Assembly: GCA_016716085.1 (NCBI GenBank) | Contig: JADJWY010000009.1 | Location: 426,506-490,505, forward strand | DNA length: 64,000 nt | Reading direction: 5' to 3' | Origin: Hahellaceae bacterium | Lineage (GTDB): Bacteria; Pseudomonadota; Gammaproteobacteria; Pseudomonadales; Oleiphilaceae | In this document: one piece after another, positions 43,008-52,561 of the stretch | Position numbering within the stretch: the first letter of the stretch is position 1 | Layout of the letters: every line of letters begins with the position of its first letter | Program-made: the position numbers and the translations under genes | Notes under the pieces: generated by a model | The model's input: the letters and a program-made list of their open reading frames with translations, nothing else | Told to the model about the DNA's origin: nothing | Databases searched by the model: none

Positions 43008-45968
43008 ATGAGCTGGTTGAGTTACCTGTTTGGTTACCCTGAAGACAACCTCCTGATCTTCGGTCGCTATGAAGCCTGGCTGGTAGCCCTATCCATCGTC
43101 GTTGCGGTCGTTACCGCCATATTAGCCCTGCACATGGCGACTCAGGCGCAGAGTGTAGGGCCGACTCATCGACGTGGCCCCATTCTATTTGCCGCCAGTG
43201 TCGCGCTTGGGGGCGGCGTGTGGTCGATGCATTTCATTGGCATGCTGGCCTTCGATCTGTGTACGCCGGTCAGTTACGCTCGCAGCCTGACTCTGATGTC
43301 CATGGTGCCCAGTGTGGCCGCCTCCTTTATCGCCCTCAATATCAGCAGCCGCCCAAATATTACCCTGCCTGAGCTGTTGATCGGTGGGGTACTGATGGGG
43401 GCTGGCATCGGCACCATGCATTATGTCGGAATGGCGGCCATGGTGATGGCGCCCGCGCTACACTATGATCTGCCCATCTTTCTATTATCGATTCTGGTGG
43501 CTGTCGCCCTGTCCATGCTGGCGCTGTGGATTCGTTTTGGCATCCGTCGTTTGACGACGGGAACCCTGAGCCCCTTGAAGCTGGATATGATCAGTGGTGG
43601 GGTGATGGGCGTCGCAATAGCCGGCATGCATTACACCGGTATGGCGGCGGCCCGATTTGTGCCTCCGGCGGGGTTGCAACTGTTGGACTCGGCGCCACAG
43701 TCTACCCTATTGGCCGTGGGGGTTGCGGTAACGACCGTGATGATTACCTGCCTGGTTGTCGCGGTAGACATGGTGCTCAAATACCGGGCCATGAATCAGT
43801 CATTGGTGGCAGAGAAAACCCGCTTGCGCGCCATTCTGGATACGGCCGTGGACGGGATTATTATTCTGAATCCCAAGGGGATCATTGTTGCTGCCAATCA
43901 GGCTGCAGAAGCCGTTTTTGGTTGGTCGGTTACAGAATTGATGGGGCGGAACGTCAGTACCTTGATGCCCGAGCCCCATCGCAGCTTGCATGATGGCTAC
44001 CTCGAAAAATACCTGCGAACCGGGGAAGCCAGCATTATCGGTAAAGGTCGCGAAGTCGAAGCATTGGATCGTCACGGCCGTATCTTTCCCATGCGTCTGG
44101 CAATTGGGCATGTGCGTTTGCCACGTGAGGATCTCTTCGTGGGCTTTGTGACGGACATTACGGCGCGCAGGGTGATGGAAAAAGAACTGTTTCAGGCCAA
44201 GGAAAAAGCCGAGCAGGCCGCCAACGCACGGAGCGCCTTTCTGGCTAACATGAGTCACGAGATTCGTACTCCCATGAACGCGATTATCGGCTTTACTGAA
44301 GTGCTAATGGGAACGCCCCTTAACGACGAGCAGTCACGGCATCTTTCGATCATCGCGCGCGCTGCCCGATCCTTGTTGCACCTGCTGAATGACATACTGG
44401 ACAGTGCGAAGCTCGAGAAGGGCAAACTGGAACTTGAAAACGTCAGCTTTTCATTACCGGAGTTGCTCGATACCGTATTGTCCACGCTGGGAATGCAGGC
44501 CAGGAGAAAGGGCCTATCGCTGAATCTCAAATGGGACCCGGCCTTGCCCGAGCACTTTATGGGCGCGCCTGACCGTATTCGTCAGGTACTGAATAACCTC
44601 GTCGGTAATGCAATCAAATTCACCAGTCAGGGCTCCGTAGAACTGGACGTCAGCCGAAAGGAGAATAACCAGGTCAGCTTCAAAGTTACGGATACTGGCA
44701 TCGGCATCGAACCCGGACGTTTGCAGACCATTTTTGATCCGTTTACCCAGGCCGATGTATCGATCAGCCGGCGCTTTGGTGGTACCGGATTGGGAACCAC
44801 GATCAGTAAGCAACTGGTAGAGTTAATGGATGGCTGGATTGGTGTCAGCAGCCATCTTGGACAAGGGACCTGTTTCGAATTCTGCCTGCCCCTGATGCCG
44901 GGTACGAGCCATACTGGCCTGAGTGAACGAAGCACCGTCAAACTGCCTCCTCTCACAATTCTGGCTGTAGACGACATGCCCCAGAACCTCGATCTTCTAC
45001 GCCTGATCTTGCAACGGAACGGTCATAACGTGGTGTGTGCCTCCAACGGCAGCGAGGCGCTCGAATTAGCCCGGTCTCACCTGTTTGACGCGGTTTTGAT
45101 GGACTTGCAAATGCCCGAAATGGATGGCACCACGGCAACGCTGGCATTGCATGCGTTTCAACGGGAGCAGCAACAAAAACTAACGCCCGTGATAGCCCTG
45201 ACAGCCAGCGTCCTGGACGAGGATAAGCGAGCGGCCCGCAACGCCGGTATGGTCGGATTTGCCAGTAAGCCGGTTGATCTCGATATTCTAAACCGGGAGC
45301 TGGCACGGGTGCTGGGGATGGAGCACCTGTGTGCCTCGCCGCCAAAATCGAAAAAATCAGCCACAACCCTGTTAGATTGGGATCGTGGCATTGCGCGTTG
45401 GGGGGACAGTGAACGTTATAATCAGGAACTTGTCCGGTTCGCAATTGACTATGGACGTCTGGCGCTGGATATGGACTCGTTGGTTCAACAACAGGATTTC
45501 GCCTCGTTGCATCAAGCGGCACATCGCAGTAAAGGGGTCGCCGCAAACCTCTCCATCGTCGGGTTGGTCGAACCGCTTTCCCTGCTTGAAACGGCCGCGC
45601 GGGAGCGCCGTCTCGACGATTGCCTGACGGCTGTAGATCAGCTGGCGCAGCGGCTTCCCCGATTTGGCGCCGAATTAGCTACGCGCCTGCGGAAGACGCA
45701 GCAAACACCTGTCCACTCTGATGAGGTCACGAGCGACTCGGTGGATACGTCTCTACTTCGAGACACGCTGCAATCACTGCTTGAAGCCGCCCACCGGAAC
45801 GAATGGGATGATCAGGCGCTTTCGACGCTTCAGCAATTCCTGCCCACCGCCTATGCTGAATCTTTAAAGCAAACTTTGGACGCGCTGAATAATTTCGATT
45901 TTACCGAAGCGGTGAGCCTGCTCGAAGGGCTGCTTCGTAAGCTGGAAAACAGCAAGGCAACGACATGA
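43008..45968 (+). CDS. MHYT-domain hybrid histidine kinase with receiver and HPt
   Basis: A ~986-residue membrane protein. Seven N-terminal hydrophobic segments carry three MHYT motifs (MHFIGM, MHYVGM, MHYTGM), thought to bind a metal and sense oxygen, CO or NO. PAS (~265-385), HisKA with SHEIRTPMNA, HATPase with GTGLGTTI, a receiver with LMDLQMP and a C-terminal HPt-like domain (histidine in HQAAHRSKGVAAN) follow. The phosphorelay is therefore complete in one protein. ATG 43008 is taken. Its stop overlaps the start of the HD-GYP regulator (ATGA), the obvious output partner. Confidence 0.92.
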   Translation: MSWLSYLFGYPEDNLLIFGRYEAWLVALSIVVAVVTAILALHMATQAQSVGPTHRRGPILFAASVALGGGVWSMHFIGMLAFDLCTPVSYARSLTLMSMVPSVAASFIALNISSRPNITLPELLIGGVLMGAGIGTMHYVGMAAMVMAPALHYDLPIFLLSILVAVALSMLALWIRFGIRRLTTGTLSPLKLDMISGGVMGVAIAGMHYTGMAAARFVPPAGLQLLDSAPQSTLLAVGVAVTTVMITCLVVAVDMVLKYRAMNQSLVAEKTRLRAILDTAVDGIIILNPKGIIVAANQAAEAVFGWSVTELMGRNVSTLMPEPHRSLHDGYLEKYLRTGEASIIGKGREVEALDRHGRIFPMRLAIGHVRLPREDLFVGFVTDITARRVMEKELFQAKEKAEQAANARSAFLANMSHEIRTPMNAIIGFTEVLMGTPLNDEQSRHLSIIARAARSLLHLLNDILDSAKLEKGKLELENVSFSLPELLDTVLSTLGMQARRKGLSLNLKWDPALPEHFMGAPDRIRQVLNNLVGNAIKFTSQGSVELDVSRKENNQVSFKVTDTGIGIEPGRLQTIFDPFTQADVSISRRFGGTGLGTTISKQLVELMDGWIGVSSHLGQGTCFEFCLPLMPGTSHTGLSERSTVKLPPLTILAVDDMPQNLDLLRLILQRNGHNVVCASNGSEALELARSHLFDAVLMDLQMPEMDGTTATLALHAFQREQQQKLTPVIALTASVLDEDKRAARNAGMVGFASKPVDLDILNRELARVLGMEHLCASPPKSKKSATTLLDWDRGIARWGDSERYNQELVRFAIDYGRLALDMDSLVQQQDFASLHQAAHRSKGVAANLSIVGLVEPLSLLETAARERRLDDCLTAVDQLAQRLPRFGAELATRLRKTQQTPVHSDEVTSDSVDTSLLRDTLQSLLEAAHRNEWDDQALSTLQQFLPTAYAESLKQTLDALNNFDFTEAVSLLEGLLRKLENSKATT

Positions 45969-46972
45969 AAACCATTTTACAGCGCTGGCCTGAACAGCGC
46001 GCCTCTATTCTGATCGTGGATGACGAGCCTAATAACCTCAAGGTGTTGAAGCAGATTTTGCAGGAAGACTACCGCCTCTCGTTTGCCAAGAGCGGCTCGG
46101 AAGCCCTCGGCCTTATCCAGCGTGAACGCCCCTCCCTTATCCTGCTCGACGTCATGATGCCCGACGTAACCGGTTTCGATGTCTGCCGTTCCCTGAAAAA
46201 TGATCCGTCTACCTGCCACATACCGGTGATATTCGTGACGGCCTTGCAGGATGCGGGTGATGAAGCCTACGGCTTCGGGGTAGGGGCCGTGGATTACATC
46301 AGTAAACCGGTTGTACCTGCTATCGTGAGGGCGCGTGTCAAAACGCATCTCTCGTTGGTTAAAGCCGACGAGCTGAAAGAAACCCGATTGGAAATTATTC
46401 AGAAACTGGGGCGAGCATCAGAATACAAAGACAATGAAACGGGCCTGCATGTCATGCGTATGAGCCATTATTCCCGCATATTGGCATTGGCCTATGGATT
46501 CCCCGAGGATCTGGCGGACGACGTGCTGAATGCAGCCCCCATGCACGACATCGGCAAAATCGGTATTCCAGACAGCATTATGCTCAAGCCGGGAAAACTG
46601 ACAGACGAAGAGTTTGCGGTCATGAAGCGCCACCCCATTATCGGTGCCGAAATTTTGGGTGAGAGTGATGCGCGACTCCTCAAAATGGCGCGATCAGTAG
46701 CGCTCTATCATCATGAAAAGTGGGATGGAAGCGGTTACCCAGAGGGCCTGCAGGGCGAAGCGATCCCGCTTGAAGCGCGGATTGTCGCACTTGCGGATGT
46801 GTTCGATGCATTGACCAGTAAGCGCCCTTACAAAGAAGCTTGGACGGTAGAGGCTGCACTAGATCATATCCGTTCTCAGGCCGGTAAACACTTCGATCCC
46901 GCCCTGGTTTTACTGCTGGAGCAGACGATGGACAGCATACTGGAAATTAAAACTCGTTTTGCCGAAGGGTAA
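45965..46972 (+). CDS. Response regulator with HD-GYP c-di-GMP phosphodiesterase output (RpfG-like)
   Basis: A 335-residue protein: receiver (VDDEPNN pocket, LLDVMMP with phospho-Asp ~62, SKPV lysine) and an HD-GYP domain with HDIGKIGIPD and HHEKWDGSGYPEGLQG, the full metal-binding and GYP motifs. It should hydrolyse c-di-GMP when phosphorylated. It overlaps the MHYT hybrid kinase by four bases and is translationally coupled to it, which suggests gas- or redox-controlled c-di-GMP breakdown. Same design as RpfC/RpfG, but with a different sensor. Confidence 0.94.
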   Translation: MKTILQRWPEQRASILIVDDEPNNLKVLKQILQEDYRLSFAKSGSEALGLIQRERPSLILLDVMMPDVTGFDVCRSLKNDPSTCHIPVIFVTALQDAGDEAYGFGVGAVDYISKPVVPAIVRARVKTHLSLVKADELKETRLEIIQKLGRASEYKDNETGLHVMRMSHYSRILALAYGFPEDLADDVLNAAPMHDIGKIGIPDSIMLKPGKLTDEEFAVMKRHPIIGAEILGESDARLLKMARSVALYHHEKWDGSGYPEGLQGEAIPLEARIVALADVFDALTSKRPYKEAWTVEAALDHIRSQAGKHFDPALVLLLEQTMDSILEIKTRFAEG

Positions 46973-46989
46973 ATTAAGTGGTCTGTTAT

Positions 46990-47010
46990 CCGGCAGCAGT
47001 TAGCTGCCGG
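46990..47010. terminator. Hairpin between convergent genes
   Basis: CCGGCAGC (46990-46997) and GCTGCCGG (47003-47010) pair around AGTTA, 17 bases after the HD-GYP stop and 19 before the MBL-fold stop. Without a U tract on either side it is a likely but weak bidirectional terminator. Confidence 0.5.
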
Positions 47011-47029
47011 AAACCTGTCACACTCGAGA

Positions 47030-48235
47030 TCACTCGACAATAAATGTCATCTGCGCGCCCGGTTTGGGGAACGTGAAGGGCGCTTGGGTTGCCGTCTTGA
47101 GGCGTTCCAAAAATTTATGCGCATTGGTCAGCGGTACAACAGATAACGGCAGAATGGTGACTTTGTCAAAGGGCCAGGGATAAGTCGCCGTGTTACCGAA
47201 GAAGTTTTCCCAATGGCCTAATACATAGTGGTTGGCTTTAAGGTTGTCGACGATCCCCTCCGGATAACCTGGAATAATACCGGCAGGGTAATCGCTGGGA
47301 TCATTGCTGATTTGGTCATAGTTTGCGACGGTCAGAATGCCCATATCAACCGCCTTTTCGTTCAGCACTGCGGTTGGGATGAACCCTTTGTCGGGTGTGC
47401 TGCAAGCGTCAGCGTAGTGGAATCGGAATGCGATGTTGCCATTGGCGTCCAGAAAGTCGACAACATAAGCGAGTGATTGACCTTCTTTCCACTCGAAAGC
47501 AGACAAGGGCATTCGGTCAAGATCCTTGTCATAATTGCCTTCCGACACGTTAAAAAACCAGTCCCACTCATAGTCAGTGCCCCAGGCGGTTTTGATCGCG
47601 CCGTGCAGTGAGGCATTGGGTGCATGATCCGATTTGATCGCCATGAAGCGAATGCGGCCGGATGGATTATAGACCCACTCTCCCGGCGTTTTCGCTGTCG
47701 CGGCCTTATCTTCCACGATTCCAATACGACTTGCGCTGACCTGAGAAGCAATCAGATGCTTCATCGTTTTCGAGCCGTAGACCTTGGCCTTTTTCGCGTA
47801 TTTGTTCATGACGTAAGGCACATCGAGCAGGTGATCGTAATGTGCATGCCCCACCAGAATCATATCCACATCGGACACGTTCGGGATCATGCGATCAATA
47901 ATCTTGGGGTTGGGGCGTGTGTTAAACAACAAGCTGAGTGGATCGGGGTTGGAAAAAGACGGTGCCATCATGATTTCGTCCTCGCCCCATTTAATCAGGT
48001 AGCCGCCCACCCCGAGATAACGGATATCAACCCGTGGCACGCCGGGATGTTCCGCTTCAACCTGTTTGAGATCGACCCCTGAAAACAGGGGTAAGCCTGT
48101 CAGCAAACCGGCCATCGCGGGAGGCGAAAGCAGGCTGACGAGCATAAACAGAGCCATGATCCACCCAGTCGGATTCGCTGGGTGTGATGCGTAATGGCCA
48201 CGCATCAGGAAGTGGGGAGGACGACTGCTTGACAT
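47030..48235 (-). CDS. Exported metallo-beta-lactamase-fold hydrolase
   Basis: A 401-residue protein with a signal peptide or anchor (~25-43, MALFMLVSLLSPPAMAG) and the MBL metal motif GHAHYDHLLD (~123-132). The downstream metal ligands are probably the conserved Asp and His residues later in the chain. The substrate is unknown. ATG 48235 follows AAAAGGAG. It lies 22 bases after the lipase stop, and the pair is probably one transcript involved in hydrolysing lipids or esters outside the cytoplasm. Confidence 0.85.
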   Translation of the reverse strand: MSSSRPPHFLMRGHYASHPANPTGWIMALFMLVSLLSPPAMAGLLTGLPLFSGVDLKQVEAEHPGVPRVDIRYLGVGGYLIKWGEDEIMMAPSFSNPDPLSLLFNTRPNPKIIDRMIPNVSDVDMILVGHAHYDHLLDVPYVMNKYAKKAKVYGSKTMKHLIASQVSASRIGIVEDKAATAKTPGEWVYNPSGRIRFMAIKSDHAPNASLHGAIKTAWGTDYEWDWFFNVSEGNYDKDLDRMPLSAFEWKEGQSLAYVVDFLDANGNIAFRFHYADACSTPDKGFIPTAVLNEKAVDMGILTVANYDQISNDPSDYPAGIIPGYPEGIVDNLKANHYVLGHWENFFGNTATYPWPFDKVTILPLSVVPLTNAHKFLERLKTATQAPFTFPKPGAQMTFIVE

Positions 48236-48257
48236 TATTTTCTCCTTTTCACTATTT

Positions 48258-49568
48258 TCAATTTTCGGCAGGGGTTGAGGCGAGGAACTGCGCCACATTC
48301 AGGTAAAACGGAATGATGTTTTTGCTGGCACTGTGATTGGCGTCCAAAAGTCCGATCATGTCCCAGTGGTCATAGCCGGAAATTTTACCCATATAGTTCC
48401 AGACACCTGGATTCACAGGCTGGTAGGCGTTGTAGTTCACCATCAGGTCGGTTGAACCGTTAATCGGCGCTGACATGGATCGCGTGCTGGTAATGCCATC
48501 GTTTTCACGCCATTCATTTGAAATCGGCACATTGCCGGGAGCCAGTTTAGGGTTGTAGGCTCCCATAAACAGGGTAAAAGGACTCAGCAGGATATTGGTT
48601 TGCAACTGCGGATAGTGAATGCCGGTCAGAAAACCTTTGGTAGTCGTCTCATTGGCCCAGGAAAAGTAGTAAACATCAGATTCTGCGGAGGCAAAGGCGT
48701 TAACCGCTTCGGCACCGTCTGCTGACAGGTCGTAGAAGGCGGTGTCGCGGTTGTCTTTGTCCAGCATCACGCTCATGGCGCGCTTCATGTAGGCGTTGAA
48801 ACTTTCACCCTTCTGACGCGGGCCTAAACCGAATTGATCAAGCTTGAAGTCGTAAACCGAATCGAGCCCCAGTACGTTGACCAACTTTGTAATGCCGGTC
48901 AGTAGCTCATTTTCAAAACTGATGTTGTGGTAGATGGTATGCGCCAGGAGTGAGCCATCATTGGCGCCGGAAATCGCGGCAACACTGTGCACCCATTGGT
49001 TACCGCCCTGGAATAGCGGTGATAGGTCTTGTGGTGCGGTTTCAGCCTGTTCGGCACCACTACCATTCGCCAGCAGTTCTATCAAAACCCGCACAGTGGG
49101 TGAACCTTGACTGTGCGCGATCAGATTCACTTTCTGGCGTTTGCCATCGGTCGTTTGGCCTAATCCCGGTATCAGCGGCTGTGCGTAAGTGCGTCCAAAA
49201 CGCGCATGCTGATGTTCACGTGCATGGGCCGCACCATAATCTACCTGTCCACCCACTAATTGGGCATACAGCTCTGCTGCCCGGTCCCAGTCGCTGGAGA
49301 TCGGGCCGACGGCGGGCGTCACAGTGTGGTAACCGCGAGATTTTAATATTTCCTGCAGATCATTGAAGCCGCCAAAGTGATGCCAACCAAAGACTTCTTC
49401 CCGGCCCCAGCCAAAGAAGCCGTGAACCAGTGCGATCGGATAATCATTAGCACGCTCGGCGGGAGCCTGCGGCGTGCTGATTTCAGCCATTGCGCTGAGT
49501 GGCGCAGCAAGGGCGAGTGTTAATAGGGTTGTATTTAAGGCTTTACGGCCAGTTGTTTTTATCGTCAT
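48258..49568 (-). CDS. Secreted lipase (triacylglycerol lipase, alpha/beta hydrolase)
   Basis: A 436-residue protein: signal peptide (residues 1-28, ending AMAE), then a lipase resembling the thermostable Bacillus/Staphylococcus type. YPIALVHGFFGWG (~43) forms the oxyanion region, AHSQG (~150) holds the catalytic serine, and SGYDHWDMIG near the C-terminus the His. WHHFGGFNDLQEILKSRG is the typical cap-region start. It should cleave fatty acyl esters outside the cytoplasm. GAGGAA precedes the ATG. Two LuxR-type regulator genes lie directly upstream on the same strand. Confidence 0.9.
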   Translation of the reverse strand: MTIKTTGRKALNTTLLTLALAAPLSAMAEISTPQAPAERANDYPIALVHGFFGWGREEVFGWHHFGGFNDLQEILKSRGYHTVTPAVGPISSDWDRAAELYAQLVGGQVDYGAAHAREHQHARFGRTYAQPLIPGLGQTTDGKRQKVNLIAHSQGSPTVRVLIELLANGSGAEQAETAPQDLSPLFQGGNQWVHSVAAISGANDGSLLAHTIYHNISFENELLTGITKLVNVLGLDSVYDFKLDQFGLGPRQKGESFNAYMKRAMSVMLDKDNRDTAFYDLSADGAEAVNAFASAESDVYYFSWANETTTKGFLTGIHYPQLQTNILLSPFTLFMGAYNPKLAPGNVPISNEWRENDGITSTRSMSAPINGSTDLMVNYNAYQPVNPGVWNYMGKISGYDHWDMIGLLDANHSASKNIIPFYLNVAQFLASTPAEN

Positions 49569-49683
49569 GGTGTTCCTCGGATTTTTTATGTTTATTGGTA
49601 TTTTCCGAGAGTCTAAAAATCATGGCGTGATCGAACATCCTACAAATGAAGTAGGCTTTTTTCGTTTGTGAACTGTGCACGCT

Positions 49684-51369
49684 TTAAACGCGCACTAAAG
49701 ATGCCAAAATCGAATTGAAATGACGGGCAAATAAATAATGCGTTTCCTCCTCAAGGAGGTTAAACGCCATCACGTTGAGCGATTTGGCCAGATGGCGGAC
49801 GGTTTCGGGCGCGCAAATCGTATCGTGGCATCCATGCCAGATCTGGTAGGGGGTGTGACGATTACGAATTTCGAAGCCCCAATCGGAAAGCCCCAGTTTC
49901 AGCTCTTCTGCCCAGGCATCGATCCCCTGTCGGGCTGACTGGGTAAAGTTGGCGATGCAGTAAGCCCGAAAGTCAGGATCCTGCATCAATGCAATATCGA
50001 GTCCGCTACCGGGGTGTTGTGGTCTGAGATAGCTGAGCTGGTTTTCATAAAACGCTTCGATATCCCCTTTAAGCAGCATTTGCAGCAGGGGTTTGACCAG
50101 GAAAGGAGCGTAACGGACGATCCGGCAGGCATTGGTAAGCAGGGTGGACTTAGACGACACGGCTCGTATATCGGTTAAGCGGGGCAGGGTGGAGACCAAT
50201 GCGATGCGACCAATCTCAATGGAACTCAGGTATTCAGCGCAGGCAATCGCATACTGGGTGCCCATCGAATGACCGAGAATATCAATTCGGGCAATGCCGA
50301 GGTGCTGCAACAGCTTTTCGATGTCGTCACAGACCTGTTTTTTATCCCGTCCGGGACAAGGTTCTGAATCGCCGTAGCCGGGTCGCTCCGGCACGATCAG
50401 CCGCACGCCTAACGACAGAATCGCGTCCAGACTACCGGGAGGGGGTTCCAGTGATGACCCCATGACATTGTGGAGCAAAAGAACGGCATGGCCATCGGGC
50501 TGACCGTATTCCCGATAGCTAAGGTTGCGTCCGTCCGGCAGGCGGAATCGACCGGCAGGGCTCTCTTCTGATGATGAAGCCGGCACTGACGTTTCTTGAG
50601 GTGCGACCAGCCCGGTGAACAGCACTTTTCGAATCAGATCGGGCTTTCGCTGTACCTCCAGCTTACTGTAAATACTGGAGAGATGGTCGCGAATCGTGGC
50701 CTGTTTCAGTGTCAGAGTGTTGGCCGCCTCCTGAGTGGAGAGATTCGCCACAATCGCCTCTGTGACTTTGATCTCCGCGGGGGTCAAACGGTAGATCTGT
50801 TCCAGCAGATGGGCGTTGACAAAGCGGGTCATTCCGTTGCTGATGCAAAAGTAAAACAGACGCTCTTCGCTGCATTCGGATTGCTCTATAGGCTCAAGTG
50901 CCGTGAAAGCAATTTTGAGGTCCGAAAGGCCTTTGGGGATCACCGTAAGCCAATCCATCCCGGTATGCTTGAACTCCAGGTGTCGATTCGCGACAGACCA
51001 TGTCTCCGACCGCGCTATCGCCTCAGTCGCACAGGCATTGACGTAAAGCAGACGCCCTTGCTCATTGATGACACCTGCGCCAAAGGGCAAACGATCGAGC
51101 GCGCTTTGCAACACGGTTTGAAAGTGTCTCTGTTGACTCAGCGCCTCGCTGATATGGATGGCATTCTTAAAATGGGGCAGGAACTGCTCGGCCAGTCTTA
51201 GAAAGTGGGGGTCTGTTGCCTCGTGTGTGGCTGAGCTGATACATTTCGACAGCCCTAACAGTAGCCTGGAAATGTCGTTCTGCTCTGACGCAAATGCGTA
51301 GATCAAATCAATCACATCTTCGGCTTCGGCGGGGTGCTGTTCAGGCCATGTGGCATACGCGGGAAACAT
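49684..51369 (-). CDS. LuxR-type HTH protein fused to an alpha/beta hydrolase
   Basis: A 561-residue protein with an unusual order. Residues 1-180 form an unrecognised, partly PAS-like sensor region. A LuxR/GerE helix-turn-helix follows at ~195-255 (LTPAEIKVTEAIVANLSTQEAA, then QATIRDHLSSIYSKL). A complete alpha/beta hydrolase runs from ~275 to 560, with Ser368 in GHSMG, an acid in HDTICAP and His in ETHYLFA. DNA binding and a serine hydrolase in one chain suggest that the hydrolase binds or destroys the effector of the regulator, possibly a lipid-derived ester or lactone. It lies eight bases after the second regulator and upstream of the lipase gene. Confidence 0.85.
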   Translation of the reverse strand: MFPAYATWPEQHPAEAEDVIDLIYAFASEQNDISRLLLGLSKCISSATHEATDPHFLRLAEQFLPHFKNAIHISEALSQQRHFQTVLQSALDRLPFGAGVINEQGRLLYVNACATEAIARSETWSVANRHLEFKHTGMDWLTVIPKGLSDLKIAFTALEPIEQSECSEERLFYFCISNGMTRFVNAHLLEQIYRLTPAEIKVTEAIVANLSTQEAANTLTLKQATIRDHLSSIYSKLEVQRKPDLIRKVLFTGLVAPQETSVPASSSEESPAGRFRLPDGRNLSYREYGQPDGHAVLLLHNVMGSSLEPPPGSLDAILSLGVRLIVPERPGYGDSEPCPGRDKKQVCDDIEKLLQHLGIARIDILGHSMGTQYAIACAEYLSSIEIGRIALVSTLPRLTDIRAVSSKSTLLTNACRIVRYAPFLVKPLLQMLLKGDIEAFYENQLSYLRPQHPGSGLDIALMQDPDFRAYCIANFTQSARQGIDAWAEELKLGLSDWGFEIRNRHTPYQIWHGCHDTICAPETVRHLAKSLNVMAFNLLEEETHYLFARHFNSILASLVRV

Positions 51370-51377
51370 GACCGGCC

Positions 51378-52394
51378 TCAGCGAAATATCAACTGTTGGA
51401 ATAGGGTGATCATCAAATCCTCCTGTGTCCGGGCGCCTGTTTTTTGCAGAATGGTCTGCAGTTGTTTGCGCGCGGTATATTCTGAAACACCCCGTTGCTG
51501 GGCATAGTGTTTCAAGGTTCCGCTGTGAAAGAGAAACGTCGCCAGCTCTGATTCTGTTGGACTTAGGTTGAAGGAGGCTTTCAGTCTTCCCAGGGGCAGA
51601 GCGGGTGTCAGTTGTGGCGGCATCCAGTAAAGCCAGACCAGAAATTCAGACGTGGAGAGGCCGCTGCGCCACTGGAGTGGCTGGTGTGTTGTGAGCAGGA
51701 TTGGAATCGCCTGTCCTGAAAAATGCAGGGTGAGTACCGTATCCGGTTGTTCCACGTTAAGCAATTGACGGGTGACCAGGTTTTTGATGTGTCGCTGCAA
51801 TCGGGCGTTATCCTGTTCGGATGTCAGCCGTAAACCTTGCGGCGTTAACTCAATCCCTTTCAGGGTCTTGGGCAATGAACGGCCGGCCTGATTGACATAG
51901 ACTACTTCGCGGCTGGCATTGAATACCGTGATCGGACAGGGGTAGGGGTCCAGTAAGGCCAACAAGGCCTGGCGAGCTAACGCACCCTCATGGAGACGCA
52001 GAAATAAAGACGTTGCCTCTACGATCCGGTCCAATAAACGGCGCTGGGAGGCGTAGGGTTGAGTCAGGGTGTGATAGGTCTTTTCAGCCTGCGCTTGAAA
52101 GGCGAATTCTACCAGAAGTCCCCTAAAATTATCCTTTTGTGGCCGGACACTCAGGTAAAGTTGGTGTTCCTCAAGGTGGCAAAAGTGACCCTCAGGCCAG
52201 CTTGAAGGCGCGGGCACGTGTGTGCCAAAGTGCAGGTCATTGCTGGCCAGCAACCAGCAGGACTGGCTGTCACGATGACCGCTAAACAGCACCAGATGCT
52301 TGCAATGGAACCAACGCTCCAGCGTGGCGAGAAACTCCGGTGCTGTGCGTGTAACACTGGCGTAAAGCTCTGCGAGCGGCAATGTTTCGGGCAT
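51378..52394 (-). CDS. LuxR-type HTH regulator, relative of the downstream fusion protein
   Basis: A 338-residue protein with a C-terminal helix-turn-helix (~270-338: FNLSPTESELATFLFHSGT and VSEYTARKQLQTILQKTGAR) of the GerE kind and an N-terminal region with a PAS-like stretch (CPITVFNASREVVYVNQAG, ~155-175). The layout parallels the N-terminal 255 residues of the downstream LuxR-hydrolase, so the two probably arose by duplication. It is first in a two-gene unit ahead of the lipase and MBL genes. Effector unknown. Confidence 0.8.
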   Translation of the reverse strand: MPETLPLAELYASVTRTAPEFLATLERWFHCKHLVLFSGHRDSQSCWLLASNDLHFGTHVPAPSSWPEGHFCHLEEHQLYLSVRPQKDNFRGLLVEFAFQAQAEKTYHTLTQPYASQRRLLDRIVEATSLFLRLHEGALARQALLALLDPYPCPITVFNASREVVYVNQAGRSLPKTLKGIELTPQGLRLTSEQDNARLQRHIKNLVTRQLLNVEQPDTVLTLHFSGQAIPILLTTHQPLQWRSGLSTSEFLVWLYWMPPQLTPALPLGRLKASFNLSPTESELATFLFHSGTLKHYAQQRGVSEYTARKQLQTILQKTGARTQEDLMITLFQQLIFR

Positions 52395-52561
52395 ATCCTT
52401 GCTCCATCCTGATCATTCTAGCGTCCAAACTTCGGCAAAAGTCCCACCAGGGCCATCCGATAGTTTCCGATGGCGCATGTGATCAAACAATCGCCCAAAT
52501 GGGTGGGCTGGCAGTGCACAGGTCACATTCAGGATGAAGCGGTACGCAAAGACGAGACCAT

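Noticed and set aside
49640..49672. CCTAC-N7-GTAGG hairpin followed by CTTTTTT, upstream of the lipase gene
   Set aside because: It is oriented as a plus-strand terminator but no plus-strand gene precedes it. The stem is only five base pairs, so it is probably chance.
52440..52510. Short hairpins (GCCATC/GATGGC and GCCCA/TGGGC) between the PII-like and LuxR-type genes
   Set aside because: Stems of five or six pairs without U tracts; not strong enough to call a terminator or RNA.
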